Positions 9,381 to 17,768 of a stretch of 64,000 nt of DNA are shown one piece after another. Numbering within the stretch: the stretch's first letter is position 1; every line of letters begins with the position of its first letter. The notes below the pieces were generated by a model. That model was given only the letters and a program-made list of their open reading frames with translations. It was not told where the DNA came from and did not search any database. The DNA lies in assembly GCA_027490995.1 (NCBI GenBank), contig JAIXWY010000011.1:992001-1056000 (forward strand). The letters run 5' to 3'. Both the position numbers and the translations under genes were made by a program. Source of the stretch: Opitutaceae bacterium. Its GTDB lineage: Bacteria; Verrucomicrobiota; Verrucomicrobiia; Opitutales; Opitutaceae.

Positions 9381-9418
9381 GTGACAGTGGACAGAGGGGG
9401 TAGAGGTACCGCGCCGGC

Positions 9419-10525
9419 TCAGCTGGCCGATCGAGCCACCAGCGGCGGCCGTACGACCTGCAAGGGAATCTGGGAGCCGCGGATCATGACAGAAAGCGCC
9501 GACGTCACAAAGGCCGTCGACACCAGCGCAGAACCGATTGCTTCATTGAGGATCGGCGACAGCGTCCCGGACAGAACCCGCCCGACGACGGTGCCGTCTG
9601 CCGTGCAGACCGGGGTGTCCGACCGCACGATGCGCCGATCGCCCGTGCGAAAGTGCAGTACGCGCCGCGGCGAGCCGGCCGCCTTTTCGGCGGCCAAGGC
9701 CGTGCGCCCGACGAAGTCGGAGGCCTTGCCGAGTTTGACCGTCCAGCCCAGGCCCGCCGCCAAGGGTGAGATGTCGGCGGAGAGTTCGTGTCCGTAAAGC
9801 GGGTAGCCGGCCTCGAGGCGCAGCGAGTCGCGGGCGCCCAGCCCGCACAGTTCCAATCCGTGGGGCGTGCCAGCGGCGAGAAGCGCCTCGGCCAGCGCCG
9901 CGGAATCCGCCGGGGAATGGTACAGCTCAAAGCCGTCCTCGCCAGTATACCCAGTCCGGCTGGCCAGGCAAAGCACGCCTGCAATCGTGGCCTCGGCGAA
10001 CTGGAACGGCCGGATCAACCCCAGCTTGGCTCCGGTGAGCGGCTGCAGCAGGCGCTCCGCCAGCGGTCCCTGCAACGCCAGGAGGGCCCACGCGTCGGAC
10101 ACGTCCACGATCTCGACCTCCGCAGCGACACTCGCCGCCCGGTCCCGGATCCATGCCACATCCTTCGCGAGGTTGCTGGCATTCACGCAGAGAAAATAGT
10201 CATCCGGACCCCGCTGGTAGGCCAGCAGATCATCGACGACCCCGCCCGACGGCTCGCACATCGGCGAGTAGATCACGCCACCGGGAGCCAACCGGCCCAC
10301 GTCGTTGGTCAGGAGGAAATCGAGAAAGGCGCGGGCGCCCGGCCCCCGGACCTCGACCTCGCCCATGTGGGAGACATCGAACAAGCCCGCCGCGCGACGG
10401 ACCGCTCGGTGCTCCTCTAGGATGCTGCGGTACTGCACCGGCATCTCCCAACCGGCAAAGTCCACCATTCGCCCTCCCCGGGCCACGTGGAAATCGTACA
10501 GCGGCGTGCGTCGCAAGGCGGACAT
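9419..10525 (-). CDS. gcvT: Glycine cleavage system aminomethyltransferase (T protein)
   Basis: A 368-residue tetrahydrofolate-dependent aminomethyltransferase that releases ammonia and forms 5,10-methylene-THF from the H-protein-bound intermediate. Family hallmarks are the N-terminal LRRTPLYDFHVARGGRMVDF, the VNASN segment, RTGYTGEDGFELY, and a C-terminal barrel with GRVLSGTLSP. The start is the ATG at 10523-10525, giving MSALRRTPLYDFH; upstream in-frame sequence has no coding character. It is the first gene of a leftward run gcvT-gcvH-adaptor-RND and is divergent from lgt across 155 bp that must hold both promoters. Confidence 0.96.
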   Translation of the reverse strand: MSALRRTPLYDFHVARGGRMVDFAGWEMPVQYRSILEEHRAVRRAAGLFDVSHMGEVEVRGPGARAFLDFLLTNDVGRLAPGGVIYSPMCEPSGGVVDDLLAYQRGPDDYFLCVNASNLAKDVAWIRDRAASVAAEVEIVDVSDAWALLALQGPLAERLLQPLTGAKLGLIRPFQFAEATIAGVLCLASRTGYTGEDGFELYHSPADSAALAEALLAAGTPHGLELCGLGARDSLRLEAGYPLYGHELSADISPLAAGLGWTVKLGKASDFVGRTALAAEKAAGSPRRVLHFRTGDRRIVRSDTPVCTADGTVVGRVLSGTLSPILNEAIGSALVSTAFVTSALSVMIRGSQIPLQVVRPPLVARSAS

Positions 10526-10680
10526 GGCAACCCCATCTCGCCCGAGGGCCGCAGGGGGCGCAAGGCTGTTTCCATGCCCGAGATCCGCGTTTTTTGTCGC
10601 GTCACGATTCCGCGCCTGCGAAGCCATCGGGAGCCCCGGCCGGCGCCGCGCCGCCAACCATTTGCCTGGGCTGGCGCACG

Positions 10681-11499
10681 ATGACCTCCTCCTACTGGAT
10701 TCACGACCTCAGTCCCTTCCTGTTCCGCTTTTCGGATACATTGGGGATTCGCTATTACGGCCTCGCCTACGTGATCGGGTTCGTGGGCGCGTGGTGGCTG
10801 ATGCTACGCGCCGCCCGCCATGGCCGCACCACCCTCCCCGCGGCGCTGGTCGGTGATTTCGTTGTCGCGCTGGTCCTCGGCGTACTGATCGGAGGGCGGA
10901 TCGGCTACTTTCTGCTCTACCAGTTTGCCGCGGTGCGGGCGGATCCATCGATTCTCCTCCGGATCTGGGAAGGAGGTATGTCCTTCCACGGCGGACTGGT
11001 GGGCGTGCTGGTCGCGCTGGGTTTCTACGCGTGGCGTCACCGGCAGTCGTTCGTCCATCTCGGCGACCTCGTGGCCTCAGTGGCCCCGCTCGGCCTCTTC
11101 CTCGGGCGGATCGCCAACTTCATCAACGGCGAACTCTGGGGCAAGGAGACGAAGGTGCCCTGGGCGGTAATCTTCCCCCAGAGCGACGATTCCGGCCTTC
11201 CGGTGCATTTGATCGCGCCCCGCCATCCCTCACAGCTGTACGAGGCGTTTCTGGAAGGGTTCGTCCTCCTCCTGCTGCTGCAGTGGCGCTTCTGGCGGTC
11301 GGACCTGCTGACGCGTCAGCCGGGCCGCATCGCCGGAGAATACCTCTGCGGCTATGCCTTCGCGCGGGTGGTGTGTGAAATCTTCCGCGAACCCGATGCC
11401 TCGCTCGTTCTCGGCCTGAGCCGAGGCACCCTCTACTCGCTCGCGATGTTCGCGGGCGGCCTCTGGCTCATCTTCCGCCGCCCCGCCCGCGGGGCCTGA
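10681..11499 (+). CDS. lgt: Prolipoprotein diacylglyceryl transferase
   Basis: A 272-residue polytopic inner-membrane enzyme that transfers diacylglyceryl from phosphatidylglycerol to the lipobox cysteine of prolipoproteins. The Lgt signature LGRIANFINGELWG is present, as are the N-terminal RYYGLAYVIGF helix and several further membrane segments. The start ATG at 10681 gives a normal-length protein. It is divergent from gcvT and convergent with clpC. A GC hairpin lies in the short gap to clpC. Confidence 0.95.
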   Translation: MTSSYWIHDLSPFLFRFSDTLGIRYYGLAYVIGFVGAWWLMLRAARHGRTTLPAALVGDFVVALVLGVLIGGRIGYFLLYQFAAVRADPSILLRIWEGGMSFHGGLVGVLVALGFYAWRHRQSFVHLGDLVASVAPLGLFLGRIANFINGELWGKETKVPWAVIFPQSDDSGLPVHLIAPRHPSQLYEAFLEGFVLLLLLQWRFWRSDLLTRQPGRIAGEYLCGYAFARVVCEIFREPDASLVLGLSRGTLYSLAMFAGGLWLIFRRPARGA

Positions 11500-11515
11500 G
11501 CCCCGGGCGGGTGGC

Positions 11516-11533
11516 GCGGCGACGGACCGCCGC
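11516..11533. terminator. GC hairpin between convergent lgt and clpC
   Basis: GCGGCG (11516-11521) pairs with CGCCGC (11528-11533) around a 6-nt loop in the 44-bp gap between the two stop codons. There is no T-tract on either strand. It is a possible bidirectional transcription end, weakly supported. Confidence 0.35.
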
Positions 11534-11543
11534 GGTGGCTCCG

Positions 11544-14075
11544 TTACGTGGCCACGCCGGTGTCGGCCGGTGCGCTGCGCTCGCGCTGCTTGAACTCCAG
11601 CTTGTCGCCGTTGCGGACGACCGAGACGGCGTCGCCGTCCTTAATGTCGCCACGCAGCACGGCCTCGGCGAGAGGATCCTCAAGGTAGTGCTCGACGGCG
11701 CGACGCAAGGGACGCGCACCGTACTTCTCGTCGTAGCCTTTCTCAATGAGCAGGGTCTTGGCCTCAGCGCTGAACTCGAGGGTGATCTTCCGCTCGGTGA
11801 GACGGGACGCGAACTTGGTCAGTTCGATCTCCACGATCTGGACAAGGTCCGCCTTGTCCAGCGGGCGGAAGAAGATGATGTCGGAGATGCGATTCAGGAA
11901 CTCCGGCTTGAAGATCCGCTTCGCCTCCTCGAGCACCTTCTCGCGCATCCGCTCGTGATCCGAGAAGCTGCCGGAAGCGGCCGCGAAGCCCATCGTCGTC
12001 TGCCGCTGGAGGAGCGAGGCTCCCACATTCGACGTCATGATGATGATGGTATTGCGAAAATCCACCACGCGACCGAGCGAATCGGTCAGGCGGCCGTCCT
12101 CGAGAATCTGGAGGAGCAGCTGGAGGACATCCGGATGCGCCTTCTCAATCTCGTCGAAAAGGATGACCGAGTACGGACGACGGCGCACCGACTCCGAGAG
12201 TTGACCGCCCTCCTCGTAGCCGACGTAGCCCGGAGGGGAGCCGATCATCCGCGAGACGGCGAACTTCTCCATGTACTCGCTCATGTCGATCTGGATGAGC
12301 GCGTCCTGGTTGCCGAACATCTGGGCGGCGAGTTGCTTCGCCGTCTCCGTCTTGCCGACGCCCGTGGGGCCAACGAACATGAACGAGCCGATCGGGCGGC
12401 GCGGGTCCTTCAAGTCGGCACGCGAGCGGCGCAAGGCGCGCGCGATCGCGACGGCGGCGGCCTCTTGGCCGACCACGGCCTTGCGGATCTCGGCCTCAAG
12501 ACCGAGGAGCTTCTCGCTCTCCTTCTTCTCCATGCGCGAAAGCGGAATCCCGGTCCAATCGGCCACGACCTGCATCATCAGGTCTTCATCAATCGCCACG
12601 CGCTTTTCCTCGCGGGCCTTCTTCCACTCTTCGGTGATTTGCTCCTGCCGCAGCCGTAGCTGCTTCTCCTGATCGCGGAACTTCGCGGCCTCCTCAAAAT
12701 GCTGGGCGGCGATCGCCTGCTCTTTCTGCGCGCAGACCTGCTCGATCTGAGCCGTGAGATCTTCGACATCCGGCGGACGGCTGAGGGACGCGATGCGGGC
12801 GCGTGCGCCGGCTTCATCCATGACATCGATCGCCTTGTCCGGCAGGAAACGTCCGGTGATATAGCGGTCGGAAAGCTTCGTCGCGGCCTCCAGAGACTTG
12901 TCGGAGAACGTCGCCTTGTGATGCTCCTCGTACTTGCCGCGGATGCCCTTGAGGATCGTGATCGTGTCCTCGACGGACGGCGGCTCGACCTTGACGGACT
13001 GGAAGCGGCGATCGAGCGCGGAGTCCTTCTCGATGTACTTGCGGTACTCGTTCAGGGTGGTCGCGCCGATGCACTGCAACTCGCCGCGGGAGAGGGCGGG
13101 CTTGAAGATATTCGACGCGTCCATTGCCCCCTCGGCGGCGCCCGCGCCGACGATGGTGTGCATCTCGTCGATGAAGAGAATGACATTTTTGGCGCGGCGG
13201 ATCTCGTCCATCACGGCCTTGATCCGTTCCTCGAACTGGCCGCGGTACTTCGTGCCGGCGACCATCAGCGCGAGATCGAGGGTGATCACGCGCTTGTCGG
13301 CGAGAATCTCCGGTACGATGCCGCTGGAAATCTCCTGAGCGAGGCCCTCGACGATGGCCGTCTTACCGACGCCGGCCTCGCCGATGAGCACCGGATTGTT
13401 CTTGGTGCGGCGGCAGAGGATCTGGACCACGCGTCGGATCTCGTTCTTGCGACCGACGACCGGGTCGAGCTCGCCCTTGCGAGCCAGCTCGGTGAGATCG
13501 CGGCCGAAGGCCTTCAGAGCGGGCGTCTTCACGTCCTTCTTGCCTTCCTCGGAACTGCCTCCGCGCGGCGAAGGAGCGGCCGCCTCTTCGCCGCCGCCCG
13601 CTCCACCGCTCTCGGTGCCACCGGAGAACTGGGGATCGAGCTCCCGGAGAATCTCGTTCCGCGTGCGCTCGATATCGACATCGAGAGACTTGAGCACGCG
13701 GGCGGCCACGCCCTCGCCCTCGCGCAGCAGTCCGAGCAGAATGTGCTCGGTGCCGACGTACGAGTGGCTGAGCGCCTTGGCCTCCTTGCCCGCCAGGGCG
13801 AGGACCTTCTTTACGCGCGGGGTGTACGGAATGCTGCCCTGGGTCTTCGTCTCGGTGCCGGTGCCGACCTGCTTCTCGACGGCGTTGCGCACGGTCTCGA
13901 GGTCGAGGCCCATCTTCTGGAGCACGGACACGGCCACGCCCTGTCCGAGCTTGATCAAGCCGAGCAGGATGTGCTCGGTGCCCACGTAATTGTGATGGAA
14001 GCGGTCGGCTTCCTTGCGGGCGAGCGCGAGCACCTGCTGGGCGCGCGGCGTGAAGTTGTTCATCGGTTCGGACAT
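11544..14075 (-). CDS. clpC: ClpC-type AAA+ protease ATPase
   Basis: An 843-residue HSP100 unfoldase that feeds substrates to ClpP. The N-domain has two Clp_N repeats, each with [10 protein letters not shown]; in ClpC this domain binds phospho-arginine tags. NBD1 carries Walker A GEAGVGKT. The middle region contains a UVR-type segment ([15 protein letters not shown]). NBD2 carries [10 protein letters not shown] and [21 protein letters not shown] chose the ATG at 14073-14075 ([15 protein letters not shown]), which fits the family N-terminus. It is the last gene of mcsA-mcsB-clpC, 22 bp behind mcsB. The B. subtilis repressor CtsR, which heads the equivalent operon there, is absent here. Confidence 0.95.
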   Translation of the reverse strand: MSEPMNNFTPRAQQVLALARKEADRFHHNYVGTEHILLGLIKLGQGVAVSVLQKMGLDLETVRNAVEKQVGTGTETKTQGSIPYTPRVKKVLALAGKEAKALSHSYVGTEHILLGLLREGEGVAARVLKSLDVDIERTRNEILRELDPQFSGGTESGGAGGGEEAAAPSPRGGSSEEGKKDVKTPALKAFGRDLTELARKGELDPVVGRKNEIRRVVQILCRRTKNNPVLIGEAGVGKTAIVEGLAQEISSGIVPEILADKRVITLDLALMVAGTKYRGQFEERIKAVMDEIRRAKNVILFIDEMHTIVGAGAAEGAMDASNIFKPALSRGELQCIGATTLNEYRKYIEKDSALDRRFQSVKVEPPSVEDTITILKGIRGKYEEHHKATFSDKSLEAATKLSDRYITGRFLPDKAIDVMDEAGARARIASLSRPPDVEDLTAQIEQVCAQKEQAIAAQHFEEAAKFRDQEKQLRLRQEQITEEWKKAREEKRVAIDEDLMMQVVADWTGIPLSRMEKKESEKLLGLEAEIRKAVVGQEAAAVAIARALRRSRADLKDPRRPIGSFMFVGPTGVGKTETAKQLAAQMFGNQDALIQIDMSEYMEKFAVSRMIGSPPGYVGYEEGGQLSESVRRRPYSVILFDEIEKAHPDVLQLLLQILEDGRLTDSLGRVVDFRNTIIIMTSNVGASLLQRQTTMGFAAASGSFSDHERMREKVLEEAKRIFKPEFLNRISDIIFFRPLDKADLVQIVEIELTKFASRLTERKITLEFSAEAKTLLIEKGYDEKYGARPLRRAVEHYLEDPLAEAVLRGDIKDGDAVSVVRNGDKLEFKQRERSAPADTGVAT

Positions 14076-14097
14076 GGAAGGAAAGGAGCGGAGGGTT

Positions 14098-15195
14098 TCA
14101 GTCCGGCTTGGCACCGGACGGTGGAAGTGTGGCGGGCGCAGGAAAACGGGCGAACTCGTCGCGGAGCCGGGTGGCGCGCATCCCGTCGCGCTCCCCAGCC
14201 TCGAGATCATGTTGGACCGCGTGTTGGACGTGTCCGGGCTGCGCCTCGATGAAGAGGCGATCGATGACCGGACGACTATCTTCAGGAAACATCTGGAGGT
14301 CGATCCCCAGTCGCAGGAGGGAAAGCAGGTTCATCGCCTCAGCCGAACTGAGCACGTGGCTGTGCTGAAGGATGCCATACGCGCGGCCAATTTTGTCGAA
14401 CAGCTTGCGCGGATCGGCTTCGAGCACCTTTTGCCGTGCATTCAATTCATGCTCGATGATCGACTGGAGCACGCTTTGAAGACGCTTGATAATCTCCTCC
14501 TCGGGCTCGCCGAGCGTAGTCTGATTGGAAATCTGGAAGATGCTGCCGGAGGCATCGGAACCCTCGCCGAAAAGTCCGCGGACGACCATCCCGAGCTGAT
14601 TCACGGCGCGGACGATTTTCTCCATCTGACCCGAGATGACGAGGGCCGGCAAATGCATCATCGCCGACGCGCGCATGCCTGTACCGAGATTGGTTGGACA
14701 CGCGGTGAGGTAGCCCCAACGCGGCGAGAAGGCGTAGTCGAGCTTCTCCTCCAACGCGGAGTCGAAGTCGTTGATCGCATTCCACGCCTTCTTCAGCTGA
14801 AACCCAGCGCGCAGCACCTGGATCCGGAGATGATCCTCCTCGTTGATCATCACGGAAATTGTTTGGTCACGGTTGATCACCAGACCGGAGCCGGATTTGG
14901 ACCCACTCAACTCGCGGGAAATCAGGTGACGCTCGACCAAAATGAGCTTCTGGAGCTCGTTTAGATCGGACACGCCCACGTTGACGCTGCGCTTCATCGG
15001 GTTCAGCGCACCCACTGCCTCACGGCACGTGGCGAGAATCTCGGAGCGCTGGTCCGCGTCGGCCCATCCCGGAAACGAACGACCCGAAAGATTACGGGCC
15101 AGCCGAATCCGCGTCATCAGTACGACCGCACACTTGCTGCTCGAGGCTGAACTCGTGAGTTCCGACGGCGTCTCGATGAGGGAATGAATCGTCAT
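14098..15195 (-). CDS. mcsB: Protein-arginine kinase McsB
   Basis: A 365-residue ATP:guanido phosphotransferase-family kinase that phosphorylates arginine side chains and marks proteins for ClpC-ClpP. Key residues are visible: TRIRLARN near residue 28, the NEED acid loop (118-121), and CPTNLGTGMRAS with the catalytic cysteine at residue 166. A C-terminal RDGMRA at residues 336-341 matches the allosteric phospho-arginine-binding RDXXRA motif of Bacillus McsB. It overlaps mcsA by 4 bp. The full set of motifs argues for genuine McsB rather than a creatine-kinase relative. No arginine phosphatase (YwlE) is nearby. Confidence 0.93.
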   Translation of the reverse strand: MTIHSLIETPSELTSSASSSKCAVVLMTRIRLARNLSGRSFPGWADADQRSEILATCREAVGALNPMKRSVNVGVSDLNELQKLILVERHLISRELSGSKSGSGLVINRDQTISVMINEEDHLRIQVLRAGFQLKKAWNAINDFDSALEEKLDYAFSPRWGYLTACPTNLGTGMRASAMMHLPALVISGQMEKIVRAVNQLGMVVRGLFGEGSDASGSIFQISNQTTLGEPEEEIIKRLQSVLQSIIEHELNARQKVLEADPRKLFDKIGRAYGILQHSHVLSSAEAMNLLSLLRLGIDLQMFPEDSRPVIDRLFIEAQPGHVQHAVQHDLEAGERDGMRATRLRDEFARFPAPATLPPSGAKPD

Positions 15196-15716
15196 GGCCG
15201 GAGCGACTCCCCCTCCGCCTTCGGGGCGAAGGCTTGTTTGACGTTGAGAATCTCATCGCGAAAGCGCGCCGCATCCTCGTAGCGCTCAGACTTGATCGCG
15301 TTATCGAGCTCACCCTCGAGCGCCGTCAGGCGGTCATGGAGGCTCTTGCGACTGACCGCACGCGCCGGGACCTTGCCGGTGTGCATCGTACCCTTATGCA
15401 TCGTGCCGAGCATCGGCTCCACGACGGCGGCAAACGTCTCGTAGCAATGCGAGCAGCCGAAGCGCCCGTGCTTCTTGAACTCCGCCTGAGTGAAGCCGCA
15501 TTGCTCGCACCGCGTCGCCGCCGTTGCCGCAGGCTCGTTCGTCAAGGACGCCTTCATGAGCAGATCCGCCAGCGAGAAACCGTTGGGGTCCGTCACACCC
15601 TTCGCTTGGGCGCAGGCCTCGCACAGGTCCACCTTGTGCACCTTGTTATTGACGATTTGCGTCAGGTGCACCGTGGCCGGTTTGCTGCAGAGGTCACATT
15701 TCAGAGGACTGCCCAT
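15192..15716 (-). CDS. mcsA: McsB activator McsA (double zinc finger, UVR domain)
   Basis: A 174-residue adaptor that activates McsB in Gram-positive bacteria. It contains two four-cysteine zinc modules. The first starts CDLCSKPATVHLTQ and closes with LCEAC; the second runs from RCEQCGF to CSHC. A C-terminal UVR coiled-coil (ERYEDAARFRDEI) follows. This is the classical McsA order and length. The stop overlaps the mcsB start by 4 bp, implying translational coupling and complex formation. The promoter should lie in the 231 bp upstream (15717-15947). There is no purine-rich ribosome site before the ATG; instead the leader reads CTCTCCTCCC. Confidence 0.92.
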   Translation of the reverse strand: MGSPLKCDLCSKPATVHLTQIVNNKVHKVDLCEACAQAKGVTDPNGFSLADLLMKASLTNEPAATAATRCEQCGFTQAEFKKHGRFGCSHCYETFAAVVEPMLGTMHKGTMHTGKVPARAVSRKSLHDRLTALEGELDNAIKSERYEDAARFRDEILNVKQAFAPKAEGESLRP

Positions 15717-15947
15717 GGGAGGAGAGTATCACAAGCGGACGAATTTTCGACCGCACGGAGACGAAATTGTGGGAGGGATGAAAGCATCCGGCATACGCCC
15801 TTGCAGGCATCGTGCCAGCGGCGGTGGTCAACGCAAGCGCAGGTAAACCCCGAGCCACGGCCCGCGGCAAGGGCGCGGCACTGCGCCGCCGTGGCACAGC
15901 ACTGCGCCACGATGCCCTCTTCGCGCCAAGCCCATGGAGGGCTTTCG

Positions 15948-16814
15948 TCAGATCCGGGTTCCTTCGGTCAGCACCCGCCGACGGAAGCTTTCGAGGACCC
16001 GCCCGAAGATCGGACCCGGGGCCCCTGTGCCGATCGTCCGCCCGTCCAGCTTGACCACGGGAATCACCTCGGCACCCGTCCCAGTGAGGAAAACTTCGTC
16101 CGCGTTCCACACGTCGTAGCGGGTGAGTGAGTGTTCCTCGATCGGAACACCGAGTTCCTTGGCGATGGAGAAGATCTCGTCGCGCGTGATTCCCTTGAGG
16201 GCGCCCTGCTGGGCGGAGGGGGTCAGGATCTTGCCCTTGTGGACAATGAAGATGTTATCGCCGGTGCATTCCGCGACAAATCCCTGATCGTTGAGCATGA
16301 TGGCCTCAAGGGCGCCGGCCTGGCGGGCCTCGATCTTGGCCATGATGTTGTTGAGATAGTTCAGCGACTTGATCGCCGGGCTGAGCGCGGCCGGATTCAT
16401 GCGTCGCGTCGCGACCGTCACGATCTCCAAGCCCTCCGTGTAGTACTTCGCCGGGTAGAGCGCGATCTTGTCCGCAATGATGAAAATCGAAGGGAGCTTG
16501 CACAGCCAAGGAGACAGCCCAAGGTCCCCCACCCCTCGCGTCACCACGAGCCGGATGTAGCCATCACGCAGTCCATTCGCCCGACAGGTCTCACAGACTG
16601 CGTCGCTGATTTGCTGGCGAGTCCAAGGCAGCGTCAGCAAGATCGCCTTGGCGGAGTACTCCAGACGCTCCAAGTGCTCATCGAGCCGAAACACGTTGCC
16701 GCCGTAGAGGCGGATTCCCTCGAAGATACCGTCCCCGTAAAGCAGGCCGTGATCGAAGACCGAGATCTTCGCATCCGCTGAATCAACGAGCGCACCATCG
16801 AGGTAAATCTTCAT
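15948..16814 (-). CDS. ilvE: Branched-chain amino acid aminotransferase (fold-type IV PLP enzyme)
   Basis: A 288-residue class IV aminotransferase, probably catalysing the last step of valine, leucine and isoleucine synthesis with glutamate as donor. The PLP-binding lysine lies in PAIKSLNYLNN (Lys149). The N-terminus MKIYLDG and the VFDHGLLYGDG motif are typical. The ATG at 16812-16814 fits the family start better than upstream options. D-amino-acid aminotransferase and 4-amino-4-deoxychorismate lyase share this fold, so substrate assignment rests on overall similarity (EGIRLYGGNVFRL, ATRRMNP). It ends 231 bp upstream of mcsA; imperfect GC hairpins around 15865-15920 may end its transcript. 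Confidence 0.85.
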   Translation of the reverse strand: MKIYLDGALVDSADAKISVFDHGLLYGDGIFEGIRLYGGNVFRLDEHLERLEYSAKAILLTLPWTRQQISDAVCETCRANGLRDGYIRLVVTRGVGDLGLSPWLCKLPSIFIIADKIALYPAKYYTEGLEIVTVATRRMNPAALSPAIKSLNYLNNIMAKIEARQAGALEAIMLNDQGFVAECTGDNIFIVHKGKILTPSAQQGALKGITRDEIFSIAKELGVPIEEHSLTRYDVWNADEVFLTGTGAEVIPVVKLDGRTIGTGAPGPIFGRVLESFRRRVLTEGTRI

Positions 16815-16922
16815 CGCCTCACACCGTAGGAACCTGCGCGAAGGTTTGTCCAGCCCCACACACATTTCGGGCGGCTCTTTCCACTTTACCTGGGCTCTGC
16901 TTATTTATGCATTCGATATGCA

Positions 16923-17678
16923 ATGCAAAACATTACTCTTAAAGGCCGCGTCGCGTTCACCCTGATCGAGCTGCTCACGGTGATCGCCATCATCGGGGTA
17001 CTGGCTGCGATCCTCATTCCCACCGTCGGGCGGGTTCGAGAGGTGGCCCAAAGGGCCGCCGACGCAAGCAACCTGCGAGAAATCGGTAAAGCTGCCCTTC
17101 TCTACGCTGCCGAACATCAGGACCGCCTCCCCGATCCGCTCCTGACCGCCGTCGCCCCCGGCCCCAATCCTCCCTCCCGATACTTCTCTTATCTCACCCA
17201 ACTGGCGACGGCGGGGGGACTTGACGAGGCGAGTCTCTACTTTTCCCGGCTCGATCCCTTGTACGATGGCGCATCTCTGAGTCGGGTGCTCGATCCGTCG
17301 GACACGAGTCGCGGCACGGTCAACGCCGACCTGCGCGCCCGCATCCCCAGCGTGAACCTCGTCGGAGGGCTGCGACTGTCCGACCCCGGCTCCACGCCAC
17401 TCGCTTTCACGCGGGGATTGACCGCCAGCGGGGCATGGAACACGACAGCCACCGACAGCAATCAGGGCGCCTACGCCGACGGTGGAGGCCACGTTCTGTT
17501 CCTCGGTGGCCACGTCCAGTACTACCGCCGCATCGGAGACCAACTCACGACCTCGCGCGGTCAGCCCACGTCGGATCTGCGGCAAAGCATCCGGGCGGGC
17601 GGCAATCGTCGCATCTATGGATTCGACGCTGGCAACGGCCTCGCCAGCCCGGACGGCCTCGCGCCGTCCGGCCCTTAG
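16923..17678 (+). CDS. Prepilin-type N-terminal cleavage/methylation domain protein (pseudopilin)
   Basis: A 251-residue protein with the type II secretion/type IV pilin leader. A basic start is followed by AFTLIELLTVIAIIGVLAA and a long hydrophobic helix. Residue -1 of the predicted cleavage site is Ala11 rather than the usual Gly; Glu at +5 is kept. The rest looks like the large verrucomicrobial/planctomycete pseudopilin group, with a C-terminal H-X9-DG-type motif (YADGGGHVLFLGGHVQYY). No secretion genes adjoin it; the only related gene in view is the isolated gspF at 56-57 kb. Function is unknown beyond export and assembly. Confidence 0.85.
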   Translation: MQNITLKGRVAFTLIELLTVIAIIGVLAAILIPTVGRVREVAQRAADASNLREIGKAALLYAAEHQDRLPDPLLTAVAPGPNPPSRYFSYLTQLATAGGLDEASLYFSRLDPLYDGASLSRVLDPSDTSRGTVNADLRARIPSVNLVGGLRLSDPGSTPLAFTRGLTASGAWNTTATDSNQGAYADGGGHVLFLGGHVQYYRRIGDQLTTSRGQPTSDLRQSIRAGGNRRIYGFDAGNGLASPDGLAPSGP

Positions 17679-17768
17679 CGAGAATCTGTCGCCAGAGAGG
17701 CATTCCCTTAACCGACAAGGTGTGCTAAGCTCTCGCCTTTTACCGCGCCCCGCACCTCGGTCCCGACG

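Noticed and set aside
12699..14252. A 517-codon plus-strand frame opposite clpC
   Set aside because: It is an antisense shadow of clpC; no start context, and residues are a low-complexity mix of Leu, Asp and Arg.
15860..15925. Tandem GCACTGCGCC-containing hairpins as a repeat family or mobile element remnant
   Set aside because: Only two imperfect copies occur next to each other and none elsewhere in the window; they more likely form the 3' end of ilvE.
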